Positions 1 to 8,736 are shown, counted from the first letter of the stretch. The stretch: 52,650 bases of DNA from Flavobacteriales bacterium (GCA_019912395.1 JAIOIH010000050.1:1-52650), one strand, 5' to 3'. Numbers and translations: made by a program. Notes: a model not told the origin generated them from the letters alone.

Positions 1-74
1 CGTTTGAATTCTTCGCTGAAGTAGCGCATTTGACGTTCTGCAACTTCCCCCTTCACTTGGTCTCTTCGTGCCAT
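1..74 (-). CDS. N-terminal fragment of a putative transposase (OrfA-like)
   Basis: On the minus strand an ATG at 74 opens a frame that stays open to the window edge and encodes about 24 residues. The peptide is basic (MARRDQVKGE...) and ends in RYFSEEFKR. A (Y/F)(S/P)xEFK motif near the N-terminus is typical of the helix-turn-helix OrfA of IS3-like elements. Only the first codons are visible, so neither the family nor intactness can be judged. If right, an insertion sequence lies just left of the window. An unrelated DNA-binding protein is possible. Confidence 0.45.
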   Translation of the reverse strand, partial: MARRDQVKGEVAERQMRYFSEEFK

Positions 75-245
75 TTTTATCTAGGTTTGGGGAGTTGACA
101 TGTAACCTCCGAGCGGTCAATATATTCAGGCAAGCACAGGATGGTCCCTAATGCCTGTGGTCGTGGCTTGCTCGTGAACTCAGTGCAGACAGTGGGACTT
201 GGCTGCGAAGACCATGGATGCGCGAATGAATTGGCCAAGAGTCCT

Positions 246-270
246 GACAACGGACAACGGACAACGGACG
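246..270. repeat. Tandem GACAACG short repeat
   Basis: Three GACAACG units run head to tail and end two bases before the stop codon of the minus-strand permease gene. On the other strand the units read as TTGTC-CG-TTGTC. The same wording recurs at 5644-5666 inside the GT39 gene, so this is one copy of a dispersed repeat. The rest of 75-271 shows no gene. Confidence 0.6.
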
Positions 271-271
271 A

Positions 272-1939
272 CTAGCCAGCCCGCAGCTTACTATGCCTGC
301 GGCTATACAGGAAATACACCAGCAAGCCCAAGGCCATCCAGCCGAAGAAGACCTCCCAGCTGGCTGCGGGAATCTCTGTCATCAGGTAGGCGCAGCTGAG
401 CATGCCGATGCAGGGGATCAGCGAATAGCGCCTGCGGAACGTCTGCACCGCCGTGCCCAGCGCGAAAATGGCGAAGCCCGCCATCAGCACCGATTGTCGA
501 TCCAGATGCATGCTGCTGAAGGCCATCCACAAGCGCTCATGGTCGAGGTAATAGTAGGCCAAGACCAGCAGAGGTAGGAGGAAGCGGCCGTTGATGTAGG
601 GGATCTGGAAGCGCTTGCGGCCTTTGCTATCCAGCTTGCTCATCCGCGGGAGAAGAAGCACCCCACCGCAAACGAGCGTGAAGGCGAACAAGGTGCCGAT
701 GGACGTGAGGTCGGTGATGATGTCGCTCGGGGCAAAGAGCGCCGGAATACCCACGAGTACACCGGTAACGATGGTGGCGAAGGCCGGCGTGCCGAACTTG
801 CGATGCAGGTGCCCGAAGCGCGGCGGCAACAAGCCGTCGCGGCTCATGCTCATCCAGATGCGCGGTTGGCCCAGCTGGAACACCAGCAGCACACTGGTGG
901 CCGCGATCACCGCACCCACACTTATGGCAAATCCGAAGGCAGGCAGGTCCACCTTGTTGAATACGTATGCCAACGGATCCATCACGCCCTTGAACTCCGT
1001 GTAGGGCACCATACCTGTAAGCACCAGCGCCGTGATGCAGTATATCACCGTGCAGATCACCAGCGCATACATCATGCTTCGCGGCAGGTCCCGTTGCGGG
1101 TCCTTGCACTCCTCCGCCGTGGTGCTGATGGCATCGAAGCCGATGTAGGCGAAGAAGACCGCACTGACCCCGCGCAGTACACCGCCCATACCGTTGGGCA
1201 GAAAGGGCACATAGTTGGCCCCTTTGATGTACCACAGGCCCACCAACGCAACGGCACCAAGCAGCACCAGCTTCAGGATCACCATGCCGTTGGCGGCCTT
1301 CTTGCTTTCCTGAATGCCGATGTATACCAAGGCGGTCACGGCCACCACGATCAACAGTGCCGGAATGTTCATGATCACATGCCAGCCGCCGATCACCGGT
1401 GCGGTGGCCCAGGCCAGCCCCTCGGTGGATGCGCCCATCAGGGTCGCTTCGTCAAAGGCGGCCTTGGCGCTGAGCGGATCCGCCGTGAGCCATGTGGGCA
1501 GGTGGAGGCCGAACGCCGCCAGGATGTTGGTGAAATAGCTGCTCCATGAGATGGCCACCACCACGTTTCCGATGGCATATTCGAGGATCAATGCCCAGCC
1601 GATGATCCACGCCACCACTTCACCGAAGGCCACATAGCTGTACGTGTAGGCACTGCCGCTCACCGGTATGCGCCCGGCGAATTCCGCATAACAAAGTGCC
1701 GTGAAGCCACACACCACCGCCGTGATGATGAAGAGGAAGACCACACCCGGACCGCCCTCATAGGCCGCTGCCCCCACCGTACTGAAGATCCCCGCGCCGA
1801 TCACCGCCGCCACACCCATAAAGGTGAGGTCGCGCACGGTGAGGGTGCGTTTCATGCCCTGATGACCGTCCGCCTCCCGCTGCGCCTGGTCGCGCATGAT
1901 GCGTTCCACGGATTTTTTGCGGAAGAGAGGATTGGCCAT
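272..1939 (-). CDS. APC-family amino-acid permease (cationic amino acid transporter type)
   Basis: A 555-residue polytopic membrane protein of the amino acid/polyamine/organocation superfamily, predicted to move amino acids across the inner membrane by proton symport or exchange. The first helix carries VAAVIGAGIFSTVG, the unwound-helix substrate motif of the family, followed by the PGVV and Y-E-F-A-G-R-I-P segments and about twelve hydrophobic helices. FFAYIGFDAISTTAEE is typical of the CAT/YfnA subgroup. I start at the ATG at 1939 (MANPLFRKKS) because the 52 codons upstream in frame look like untranslated DNA. A TACTTTG box (1965-1959, minus strand) lies about 20 bp upstream. The substrate cannot be told from sequence. 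Confidence 0.9.
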   Translation of the reverse strand: MANPLFRKKSVERIMRDQAQREADGHQGMKRTLTVRDLTFMGVAAVIGAGIFSTVGAAAYEGGPGVVFLFIITAVVCGFTALCYAEFAGRIPVSGSAYTYSYVAFGEVVAWIIGWALILEYAIGNVVVAISWSSYFTNILAAFGLHLPTWLTADPLSAKAAFDEATLMGASTEGLAWATAPVIGGWHVIMNIPALLIVVAVTALVYIGIQESKKAANGMVILKLVLLGAVALVGLWYIKGANYVPFLPNGMGGVLRGVSAVFFAYIGFDAISTTAEECKDPQRDLPRSMMYALVICTVIYCITALVLTGMVPYTEFKGVMDPLAYVFNKVDLPAFGFAISVGAVIAATSVLLVFQLGQPRIWMSMSRDGLLPPRFGHLHRKFGTPAFATIVTGVLVGIPALFAPSDIITDLTSIGTLFAFTLVCGGVLLLPRMSKLDSKGRKRFQIPYINGRFLLPLLVLAYYYLDHERLWMAFSSMHLDRQSVLMAGFAIFALGTAVQTFRRRYSLIPCIGMLSCAYLMTEIPAASWEVFFGWMALGLLVYFLYSRRHSKLRAG

Positions 1940-1958
1940 GGGCGGTTCGGTGGACGGG

Positions 1959-1965
1959 CAAAGTA
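1959..1965 (-). promoter_or_regulatory. Putative -7 box of the permease gene
   Basis: TACTTTG on the minus strand matches the Bacteroidota -7 consensus TAnnTTTG and ends 19 bp before the chosen ATG. No well-spaced TTG -33 element is seen. Confidence 0.4.
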
Positions 1966-2138
1966 GGAAAAGGGCGGCAAGCCGAAACTTTTCCGGGCCG
2001 AACAAGGGGGGAGAAGCCCAGAAAGGAAGTTGGAGCCAGCTCACAAGTCGCCTACGCCTTCGGCAGGTCGCCCGGCTGGTTGCGGTTGCGGTCACATGCC
2101 GTATGGCCGGGAGGACCCACGCCAGCGGTGCGCTCGCC

Positions 2139-3689
2139 TTACTTCACCACTTGCACCGTAAGGCTTCCCTTGGGGGAAGAAATAGCGATGAGGTAGCTAC
2201 CCGATGGCAAGTCTTCAGCGAGAGCGATGGCTTGTTGATGCTCACCTGCTGCTTGCTTCTGCCCCTCAACGAAAGTCCTTATGGTCCTGCCCTGCATATC
2301 CAGCAGATGAATGGAGATGGTCTCGGCATGCGCCAACGTGTACTCCAGGGTTGCCAGCTTTTCGATCGGGTTCGGATAGATGAGTGGCGCGCTACGGGCG
2401 AGCGAGAGATCGATGATGCCGATGTCCAGGCCGGAGATATAACGGGCCACCGCGAAATCATTGGTGGTGCCGTCGTTCGATGATCCGGCCACTATGAGCT
2501 TCCCATCCGGCTGGATGGCGACTGAAGACCCGTATTCATCATCCGTTCCGAAGGCGGTGGTCACTTTGCCGTCATCGCTGAAGCCATTGTCGAGTGAACC
2601 ATCCGTGTTGTACCGGGCCAATGCGAGATCATAATTCGTGCCATTGAACGCGTCCCCGGCCACCAGGATCTTCCCATCCGGCTGAATGGCAACGGCATAT
2701 CCGTGGTCATCACCCGTTCCGAAAGCGGTGGTCACCTTACCGTCCATACCGAAGCTGTTGTCCAAGGTTCCATTCGTGTTGTAACGGGTCAATGCGAGAT
2801 CATCATCCGTACCGTTGGACGCGTATCCGGCCACTACGATCTTCCCATCCACTTGGATGGCGACCGCAGAACCGGACCCATCGCCCGTTCCGAAGGCGGT
2901 GGTCAGCTTGCCGTCAGCACTGAAGCTGTTGTCCAGGCTACCATCCGTGTTGTAACGGGCCAATGCGAGATCATCATCCGTGCCGTTGGACGCGTCTCCG
3001 GCCACCACGATCTTCCCATCCGGCTGGATGGCGACCGATCGTCCAATGTCATCACCCGATCCGAAGTCGGTGGTCACCTTGCCGTCACCACTGAAGCTGT
3101 TATCGAGCGTACCATCCGTGTTGTAACGGACTATGGCAAAATCAAGGTCTGTTCCGTTATCCGAGTTTCCGGCCACTACGATCTTCCCGTCCGGCTGGAT
3201 GGCGACCGACCGTCCGTAGTCATACAGCGATCCGAAGTCGGTGGTCACTTTACCATCAGCGCTGAAGCTGTTGTCGAGGGAACCATCCGTGTTGTACCGG
3301 GCTACAGCGAAGTCAAGGTCGTTGCCCGAGGCTCCAACTACTACGATCTTCCCGTCCGGCTGGATGGCGACTGCCTGTCCCCGGTCAGGATCCGTTCCGA
3401 AATCGGTGGTCACTTTACCGTCCACACTGAAGCTGTTGTCGAGCGCACCATCCGTGTTGTAGCGGGCCAACGCGAAATCAAAGTCCGAGCCGTTGGACGA
3501 GTGTCCGGCCACTATGGTCTTTCCGTCCGGCTGGATGCCGACCGACTGTCCTCGGTCATTTCCCGCTCCGAAGTCGGTGGTCACTTTGCCGTTGGTACCG
3601 AAGGTGCCATCAAGCGATCCGGGTTGCGCGAATGTTGTTGCTCCTAGTGCGAGGAACAGAGCGGTCAGGGTTGTAGTAACGTTTCTCAT
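2139..3689 (-). CDS. Secreted delta-60 repeat protein with T9SS type A sorting domain
   Basis: A 516-residue exported protein. A signal peptide (MRNVTTTLTALFLALGATTFAQ) is followed by seven copies of a ~57-residue repeat of the pattern DGKVTT(D/A)FG...(S/A)VAIQPDGKIVVAG...(A/V)RYNTDG(S/T)LDNSF. This is the delta-60/beta-propeller type repeat seen in large bacterial surface proteins. The last ~80 residues (LIYPNPIEKLATLEY ... GSYLIAI...VQVVK) are a T9SS C-terminal sorting domain, so the protein is expected to be secreted through the outer membrane and perhaps anchored there. Seven repeats would close one propeller-like ring. The ligand or role is unknown. The repeats are also alike at DNA level and could recombine. 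Confidence 0.88.
   Translation of the reverse strand: MRNVTTTLTALFLALGATTFAQPGSLDGTFGTNGKVTTDFGAGNDRGQSVGIQPDGKTIVAGHSSNGSDFDFALARYNTDGALDNSFSVDGKVTTDFGTDPDRGQAVAIQPDGKIVVVGASGNDLDFAVARYNTDGSLDNSFSADGKVTTDFGSLYDYGRSVAIQPDGKIVVAGNSDNGTDLDFAIVRYNTDGTLDNSFSGDGKVTTDFGSGDDIGRSVAIQPDGKIVVAGDASNGTDDDLALARYNTDGSLDNSFSADGKLTTAFGTGDGSGSAVAIQVDGKIVVAGYASNGTDDDLALTRYNTNGTLDNSFGMDGKVTTAFGTGDDHGYAVAIQPDGKILVAGDAFNGTNYDLALARYNTDGSLDNGFSDDGKVTTAFGTDDEYGSSVAIQPDGKLIVAGSSNDGTTNDFAVARYISGLDIGIIDLSLARSAPLIYPNPIEKLATLEYTLAHAETISIHLLDMQGRTIRTFVEGQKQAAGEHQQAIALAEDLPSGSYLIAISSPKGSLTVQVVK
2400..3640 (-). repeat. Seven tandem ~171-bp coding repeats
   Basis: Each unit carries nearly the same block encoding AIQPDGKIVVAG, separated by variable loops (GSGDDIG, GTDPDRG, GSLYDYG and so on). 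The variation sits mainly in the loops between strands, where repeat number or loop content could change by recombination. Confidence 0.75.
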
Positions 3690-3880
3690 GGTCTGTTACT
3701 TGATGAATGCTAATCTAAAGGAAAGTTGCCCTATATCGCTGAATACGCGGACAAGTTCATGTGGACTATGCGTGAGGTTTCCGTGCGACCAATTCTCCAC
3801 CAATTCTGGCGCGAACGTCACGCGCCCTACCGGCACACAAACTCGTAGACCAGGACGTGACCGTTCGCGTGATCAAAAGT

Positions 3881-4786
3881 TCATTGTTTTCCTTGATTCT
3901 TTTGATATCGCATCCTAAGATTCTCCGCGAGTGCTAAGAAAAGAGAATATTTTGTTCGATACTCCCAGTCCGGTTCCACTCCGGTGCTTCTTTCGAGCAC
4001 TGTGTATTTGTCACCTCTCCGCACTTCGATCAGAAAGGGCTTATTCAGGTTGGTCTTTGTGAAGTACGTGACCTCTTCATTCTCTGCAGCGTGCAGGGAT
4101 TCAATAAAGGCCTTGGCATCCCTCCTGTTCAACCTGAAGTCAAGATCGAGCGTGGTCCGACATTTCATTGAAGAGTCGATCATGGTTTCGATGTATCTGA
4201 TCTTCGGGTCGGCATCATCATCCAGGTCGATCTCATAGAACTGAATCTTAACAGGCCCGTGTAAACCTCCGTCGATCCGAGTTAATCTGATCACATCGCT
4301 CGCGGGCACCTTGGAAATGTCTTGGAGATGAAGGCTGTCCTGTGCCGTTGTATAGATCAGCTCGTTGACAAAAGGAGTCAGATCATATTCTTCCTCGTAC
4401 GTATTGATGAAGCTTTCCGGTCCGGTAATGAATGGCATGAACCTGCTCGTCGAGCGAATTTCATTGGCCGTCCAGTGGAAGGACGGTTTATAGGTTTTTA
4501 CTTCCAGCGTGTCTTTCCTTTTATGTTCGCCAACAATCGGGCTCATGACCATTGAAAGCGAATCATCTACATGGTCAAATCCTTGGCCGAAATAGAAGAG
4601 ACCATCCGGTTCCCTGAACAATGTATAGTCGTAGATTGAGTCGGCAATGTTGAAATAGACCCTTGTCATCATAACAGGCCAGTCGAAGATCTTTGGCTTG
4701 CCATTCTCTAACACTGCCCTGTACACCTGTCCCTCGGAGGAGAAGCAGATGCTGCAGAACAGCACACATGTGGTCAGCTTTCTCAT
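3881..4786 (-). CDS. Hypothetical secreted protein
   Basis: A 301-residue protein that I do not recognise. It starts at the ATG at 4786 with a short signal peptide (MRKLTTCVLFCSICFSSEGQ) whose cysteines do not form a clear lipobox. The mature part is acidic and mixed, with no membrane segment. The upstream 29 in-frame codons are probably untranslated. It lies between the delta-60 gene and the GT39 gene on the same strand, but the gaps (about 190 and 58 bp) do not force co-transcription. Codon use is AT-richer than its neighbours (runs such as TTTGATATC), which fits recent acquisition or weak selection. Confidence 0.7.
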   Translation of the reverse strand: MRKLTTCVLFCSICFSSEGQVYRAVLENGKPKIFDWPVMMTRVYFNIADSIYDYTLFREPDGLFYFGQGFDHVDDSLSMVMSPIVGEHKRKDTLEVKTYKPSFHWTANEIRSTSRFMPFITGPESFINTYEEEYDLTPFVNELIYTTAQDSLHLQDISKVPASDVIRLTRIDGGLHGPVKIQFYEIDLDDDADPKIRYIETMIDSSMKCRTTLDLDFRLNRRDAKAFIESLHAAENEEVTYFTKTNLNKPFLIEVRRGDKYTVLERSTGVEPDWEYRTKYSLFLALAENLRMRYQKNQGKQ

Positions 4787-4844
4787 CAGGACTGAATGAC
4801 AGCAATAAACTGAGACGTCATTGACATGACGGCAGCCCCGGTAC

Positions 4845-6611
4845 TCAAGGTGCTTCCCGCTTCCAGAAAACAAAGCCGTTCTTCCGCCCGATCTCCTTCA
4901 GCGTTGGTATCGCGGCCACTTCCTCCGCGCTGGTCACCTTGCACACCACATAAACCGGCCGGTCCACATCGCCATGCAGGAGCCATTCTTCATCATGCGC
5001 ACGCGGGTCCGTAATGGGCGGTACGCGGGAATAGAAAAGCTGCGCGTAGCTCTTGTAGTTCTTGGTGATCACGTAGCACTTCTCTCCTTGGCGCTGCTGG
5101 AAGAACTCCACGGCGGCGCGCTGGGAATAGCCTTCGATGTTGTTGATGAAGTAGTACAGCGTGATGGTGACGAAGAGCGCTGTGCCACCGAACAGGGAGA
5201 TGATGCCGCTCCGGTATTCTGCCCTGGAGAAAAAGCGGTGGCCGAGATAAAGGATCACCACCATCCATACGCCCGCCAGGGCTTCCCAGCCCGTCCAGTG
5301 TACGTCCGCCATCAGATTGCCCTGGGCGAAAGCATCGTTCTTCAGCAAAGGCGCAAGCAGTTCCGGGTGCATGCCGAGGTAGGGCAACAGTAAGGTGACC
5401 AGCGCGAAGAGCGTTCCGAGGCCGCCCATCAGCAATCGCGACCAGAGCGTGGCCCTGCCGCCGTTCCACAGGTGCTCCAGTTGCAGTGCGGCAAGGAAGG
5501 TGAGCGGGAAGTACGCGAGGCTGCTGTAGTGGACGATCTTGGTCTGGACGAGGCTGAAGAGGATGAGGACCACCCAGAAGAGAATGAGCATCCACTTTCT
5601 GTAGTTGTCAGCCCCCCCCGCCAAAGCGCTTTGGCGACGGCGGGTTGTCAGTTGTCCGTTGTCAGGCTGCTGCCGACCAGCTGCTTGCGCCCCCATGTCA
5701 GTTCGAGCGCAGTCGAGAACCGACGTGGGGGCGGATGCAGCTGGTTTCAACATCTCCTGCAAGGCGAAAACCGATGCCGGGAAGCAGCCGATCAGGAGGA
5801 CTACGAAGTGATAGCCGATAAAACCGCCGTGGCCGGCATCTTCCGAGGAGAGCATGGCCACTTGGCGCCAGAAGAAGGCCGTGATGAAAGTGGGTCCGTT
5901 CTGCAGCAGGTCCGCACCGAACCAGATACCGGGGACGATGAGCAGCACGGCGAACATCAGCAGGACGCGTGGGATGGAAACGTAGAGCCTGAACCGGTTC
6001 ATCACCCAATAGACCAGCGCACCGAGTGCTGGAATGAGGATGCCGACCGGGCCTTTGGTGAGCACGGCCAATCCGAGCCAGAGCCCGGCCAAGGCGGCGG
6101 CGATGTTCTTCTGCCGGGAGGAAAGACCTGCGCTGGCAGGCGTGTCGCTCATGCGGATGAAGGCCAGGAAACCAAGGAAGATGAAGAGGTTGAACCACGG
6201 GTCGATGATCCCGCTGCGGAAGTAGAGGTGCGGCAGGATGGAGCCGATGTAGGCCAGCACCCAGAGCAACCCGAACAACCGACCGCGCATGCGCATACCG
6301 ATCCGGAAGAGGACGAGCAAGGTGATGATGCCGCAGAGGGCGTTCGGTAAGCGCGCAGCGAACTCGTTCACGCCGAAAGCCGACATGCTGCTGGCCTGCA
6401 TCCACATGAAGAGCGGTGGCTTTTCATAGAAGGGTACGTAACCGATCTGCGGTTGCAGCCAGTTGTTCGTGGCCAGCATCTCCCGGGCGATCTCCGCGAA
6501 ATTGATCTCGTCCCAATCGAAGAGGTGTACGGCGCCCAGACCGGGGATGAAGAGCAGCGCGGTAATAAGCGCGATCAGCAGCTGGACCTGTAGCTTGGAT
6601 AGCTTCCGCAT
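4845..6611 (-). CDS. GT39/ArnT-like lipid-linked glycosyltransferase carrying an inserted repeat
   Basis: A 588-residue GT-C membrane glycosyltransferase. The first periplasmic loop has the family signature LFDWDEINFAEIAREM (acidic metal/catalytic residues) followed by YEKPPLFMWMQ (the KPP motif of ArnT/PMT_2 proteins), then about ten helices and a soluble C-terminal domain. It should move a sugar from a polyprenyl-phosphate donor to a lipid or envelope acceptor. The start at 6611 (MRKLSKLQVQL) is chosen because upstream codons lie in repeat DNA. Residues about 286-335 are low-complexity, hydrophilic and unlike the family; they coincide with palindromic repeat DNA at 5604-5744 that keeps the frame open. 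The flanking helices (FPASVFALQ and WMLILFWVVLILFSLVQTK) are normal, so the gene is probably still functional. Confidence 0.88.
   Translation of the reverse strand: MRKLSKLQVQLLIALITALLFIPGLGAVHLFDWDEINFAEIAREMLATNNWLQPQIGYVPFYEKPPLFMWMQASSMSAFGVNEFAARLPNALCGIITLLVLFRIGMRMRGRLFGLLWVLAYIGSILPHLYFRSGIIDPWFNLFIFLGFLAFIRMSDTPASAGLSSRQKNIAAALAGLWLGLAVLTKGPVGILIPALGALVYWVMNRFRLYVSIPRVLLMFAVLLIVPGIWFGADLLQNGPTFITAFFWRQVAMLSSEDAGHGGFIGYHFVVLLIGCFPASVFALQEMLKPAASAPTSVLDCARTDMGAQAAGRQQPDNGQLTTRRRQSALAGGADNYRKWMLILFWVVLILFSLVQTKIVHYSSLAYFPLTFLAALQLEHLWNGGRATLWSRLLMGGLGTLFALVTLLLPYLGMHPELLAPLLKNDAFAQGNLMADVHWTGWEALAGVWMVVILYLGHRFFSRAEYRSGIISLFGGTALFVTITLYYFINNIEGYSQRAAVEFFQQRQGEKCYVITKNYKSYAQLFYSRVPPITDPRAHDEEWLLHGDVDRPVYVVCKVTSAEEVAAIPTLKEIGRKNGFVFWKREAP
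5604..5744. repeat. Compound palindromic repeat inserted in frame in the GT39 gene
   Basis: Three parts can be read. Copies of GTTGTCAG lie at 5604, 5644 and 5658. A perfect 18-bp palindrome CGCCAAAGCGCTTTGGCG lies at 5619-5636. A ~68-bp imperfect palindrome at 5677-5744 is bounded by CCAGCTGC and GCAGCTGG, with a near-palindrome TTCGAGCGCAGTCGAGAA in the middle. The TTGTC units match the repeat at 246-270. The whole block lies inside one open reading frame without a stop. Confidence 0.8.
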
Positions 6612-6639
6612 GAGCGGCCCGAAGGTAGGGGTGGGATTT

Positions 6640-6850
6640 AACCGCAACGGCGCTACGACGCAAAGGGATCGCAACGGATCTTTACCGCAAAGGACTGCTC
6701 GCCGAGAGAGGCTGCCTTCGGCAGTTAAGCCCGCAAGGAATTTTAGGGAAGGGTTGACTGAGACGACGCTGGCCACGGATGCAATGCTCCTCCTGTACTC
6801 CTTTACCTCCTTCGCGCCTCCACCTCTGTGTCGCTGTGCCTCCGTGGTAA
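6640..6850. repeat. Intergenic mosaic of short repeats
   Basis: The gap between the GT2 and GT39 genes is built of repeat pieces. A CCGCAACGGCGC...GCAACGG block (6641-6677) resembles copies at 17355 and 47723. A small hairpin, CTGCCTTCGGCAG, is present. A block at about 6806-6850 reads on the minus strand as ACCACGGAGGCACAGCGACACAG and resembles blocks at 7641 and 49071. No gene is seen. Confidence 0.6.
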
Positions 6851-6863
6851 AAGCGCTTGTGGA

Positions 6864-7610
6864 TCACCGCTTCCCCAGCAGCTTCCACCCCATGATCCCC
6901 GTACGGGCCAGGAAGTACCGCCACGACACGTTGAGCACACCGAAACCATACGTCATGCTACGGCTGAAATTGATGGAGCTGGCCTCGTCAAAATACTTCG
7001 TTGGGCAGGTGACCTCGGCGATCTCGAAGCGGTTCCAGAAGATCTGGCCGATCATCTGGTTGTCGAAGACGAAATCATCGGAGCAGTGATGGTACTCGCA
7101 TTTCCGAAGCACATCAGCGGAGTAGGCACGGTACCCGGTGTGGTACTCGCTCAGCTTTTCGCCCATGAGGATGTTCTGCGTGAGCGTGAGCAGCCGGTTG
7201 GCGATGTACTTGTACATGGGCATGCCGCCTTTCAACGCACCGCCGCCAAGGATCCTGGAGCCGAAGACCACCGGGTAGACCCCGTTTCCAATAATGGACA
7301 CCATGCCATGAATGAGCTTCGGCGTGTACTGGTAATCCGGATGCAGCATCACCACGATGTCGCCGCCCAGTTCCAAGGCCTTGTCATAGCAACTCTTCTG
7401 GTTGCCGCCGTAGCCGGTGTTCACCTCGTGCACCACGATGTGCTTGATCCCGATGCGCGTCGCCTCCTCCACCGTGCCGTCCGGGCTCTTGTCATCCACC
7501 AGCACCACGTCGTCCACGATGTCGAAGGGGATCTCGTCGTAGGTCTGCTTCAGGGTGTGCTCCGCTTTGTACGCCGGAAGCACCACGATGACTTTCTTGC
7601 CTTGGAACAT
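6864..7610 (-). CDS. Family 2 glycosyltransferase
   Basis: A 248-residue cytoplasmic GT-A glycosyltransferase. The N-terminus MFQGKKVIVVLPAYKAE is the nucleotide-sugar binding start of GT2 enzymes. VDDVVLVDDKSPDGT gives the first conserved Asp pair, and VVMLHPDYQYTP occupies the position of the metal-binding DxD. GSRILGG and the YHTGYRAYS segment are typical of the dolichyl/undecaprenyl-phosphate sugar synthase-like branch. It probably charges a polyprenyl phosphate or adds a sugar to an envelope glycan. A GT39 enzyme that would use such a donor is encoded just downstream on the same strand. The 33 in-frame codons above 7610 overlap a CACGGAG-type repeat and are excluded. Confidence 0.88.
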   Translation of the reverse strand: MFQGKKVIVVLPAYKAEHTLKQTYDEIPFDIVDDVVLVDDKSPDGTVEEATRIGIKHIVVHEVNTGYGGNQKSCYDKALELGGDIVVMLHPDYQYTPKLIHGMVSIIGNGVYPVVFGSRILGGGALKGGMPMYKYIANRLLTLTQNILMGEKLSEYHTGYRAYSADVLRKCEYHHCSDDFVFDNQMIGQIFWNRFEIAEVTCPTKYFDEASSINFSRSMTYGFGVLNVSWRYFLARTGIMGWKLLGKR

Positions 7611-7640
7611 CCGGGCAAAGATGGCGATGAGGCGCTTTAC

Positions 7641-7676
7641 ACCACCGAGGCGCGGAGACTCCGAGGAACACGGAGA
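7641..7676. repeat. CACGGAG-type short intergenic repeat
   Basis: ACCACCGAGGCGCGGAG...AACACGGAG lies just upstream of the GT2 start. It belongs to the same loose family as 6806-6850 and 49071-49119. It produces a spurious N-terminal extension of the GT2 reading frame. Confidence 0.5.
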
Positions 7677-7736
7677 ATAATCCAAGCGGCACATTCGAGG
7701 AAGTCCCACAGACTCACCACTTGACCACGCAAGGCT

Positions 7737-8642
7737 TCACCTCGCCCGTGTGCCCAGGTTCACCATGTACACGCCGAGCAGGATCACGCCCACCATCAGT
7801 AGCTGCATGGGAAGCAATGTTTCACCGTCCAGCACACCCCAGCCAATGGCCACGATGGGCATGAGGTAGGTGACCGATGAGGCCCAGACGGCCGAGGTAC
7901 GCTTGATGAGCGCATTCCAGAGAATGAGCGAAATGCCCGTGCCGAAGGCGGCCAGCACCGCCACGTAGCCCAGAGCATGCCATGCATGGGGATTGGTGGC
8001 CAAGGTGTGCGGCAATCCGGTCACGAAGATCCCGATAAGCCCCAACGGCCCTACGATGCTGATGGCCAGGACCGAGGTGGCCGCAGCCGGGAGCATATAG
8101 AGCCAGTGCTTGATGATGTTCCCGCTGAACCCATAGCACAAGGCCCCCAGGATGGGTAATGCTGCATATACGCTCCACTGCGGCAGGTCGTCGCCATGGC
8201 GGTAGATGATGGTGCCCACCGCCCCGACCAGGCCGAGCACTACGCCCACCACATTGATGCCTCGTACTCGCGTACGGAACAGCAGCACGCCCACCACCAA
8301 GGTGAAGAGCGGTGCCAAGCTGTTGAGCATTCCGGCCAGGGAACTATCGATCCGGCTCTGCGCGAATGCGAACAGATAGGCCGGTATACCATTGCCCAAA
8401 AGGGCCGTCCCCACCAAGGGTTTCCAGTGGGCGAAGATCAACTTGGCATACTTGAACAGCAGCGGGCTGAGCACCAGCCATGCGATGAAGAGCCGGGCGC
8501 TGGCAAGCTGTGCCGGTGAAAGGGCGGGCTCACCGTGCTGGTACAGGCCGCGCTTCATCAGGATGAAGGAGCTGCCCCACACCAGGGATAGCACCGCCAG
8601 CAGGAGCCATTTGACCCGATCGTTGGTGGTGGTGCTTTCCAT
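7737..8642 (-). CDS. EamA/DMT-superfamily permease
   Basis: A 301-residue membrane protein with ten hydrophobic segments arranged as two EamA repeats. The first starts WLLLAVLSLVWGSSFILMKRGL, and the second begins near ALPILGALCYGFSGNIIKHWL. The WGSSF and GSLAPLFT-like (LNSLAPLFTLVVGVLLF) motifs are typical of drug/metabolite exporters of the RhaT/YdcZ-like group. The substrate is not predictable. The gene is followed 126 bp downstream by the GT2 gene on the same strand. Confidence 0.88.
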   Translation of the reverse strand: MESTTTNDRVKWLLLAVLSLVWGSSFILMKRGLYQHGEPALSPAQLASARLFIAWLVLSPLLFKYAKLIFAHWKPLVGTALLGNGIPAYLFAFAQSRIDSSLAGMLNSLAPLFTLVVGVLLFRTRVRGINVVGVVLGLVGAVGTIIYRHGDDLPQWSVYAALPILGALCYGFSGNIIKHWLYMLPAAATSVLAISIVGPLGLIGIFVTGLPHTLATNPHAWHALGYVAVLAAFGTGISLILWNALIKRTSAVWASSVTYLMPIVAIGWGVLDGETLLPMQLLMVGVILLGVYMVNLGTRAR

Positions 8643-8711
8643 GCCCGCTGGCGAAGGGCGCGAAGGTAGACGGCGGCGAAGCCCCTCCTGCTGCGGTCAA
8701 TGCAAAGCGGT

Positions 8712-8719
8712 TATTTTTG
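8712..8719 (+). promoter_or_regulatory. Putative -7 box of the HMA lipoprotein gene
   Basis: TATTTTTG matches TAnnTTTG and lies 17 bp before the ATG at 8737, giving a leader of about 10 nt. No TTG at -33 spacing is visible. Confidence 0.45.
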
Positions 8720-8736
8720 TACCAGAATTCCTCACC

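Noticed and set aside
2400-3640. CRISPR or intergenic satellite
   Set aside because: The repeats lie wholly in one open frame with a signal peptide and a sorting domain, so they are protein repeats.
5604-5744. Frameshifted or broken GT39 gene
   Set aside because: The frame is continuous across the repeat, and conserved helices follow on both sides, so an in-frame insertion fits better than decay.
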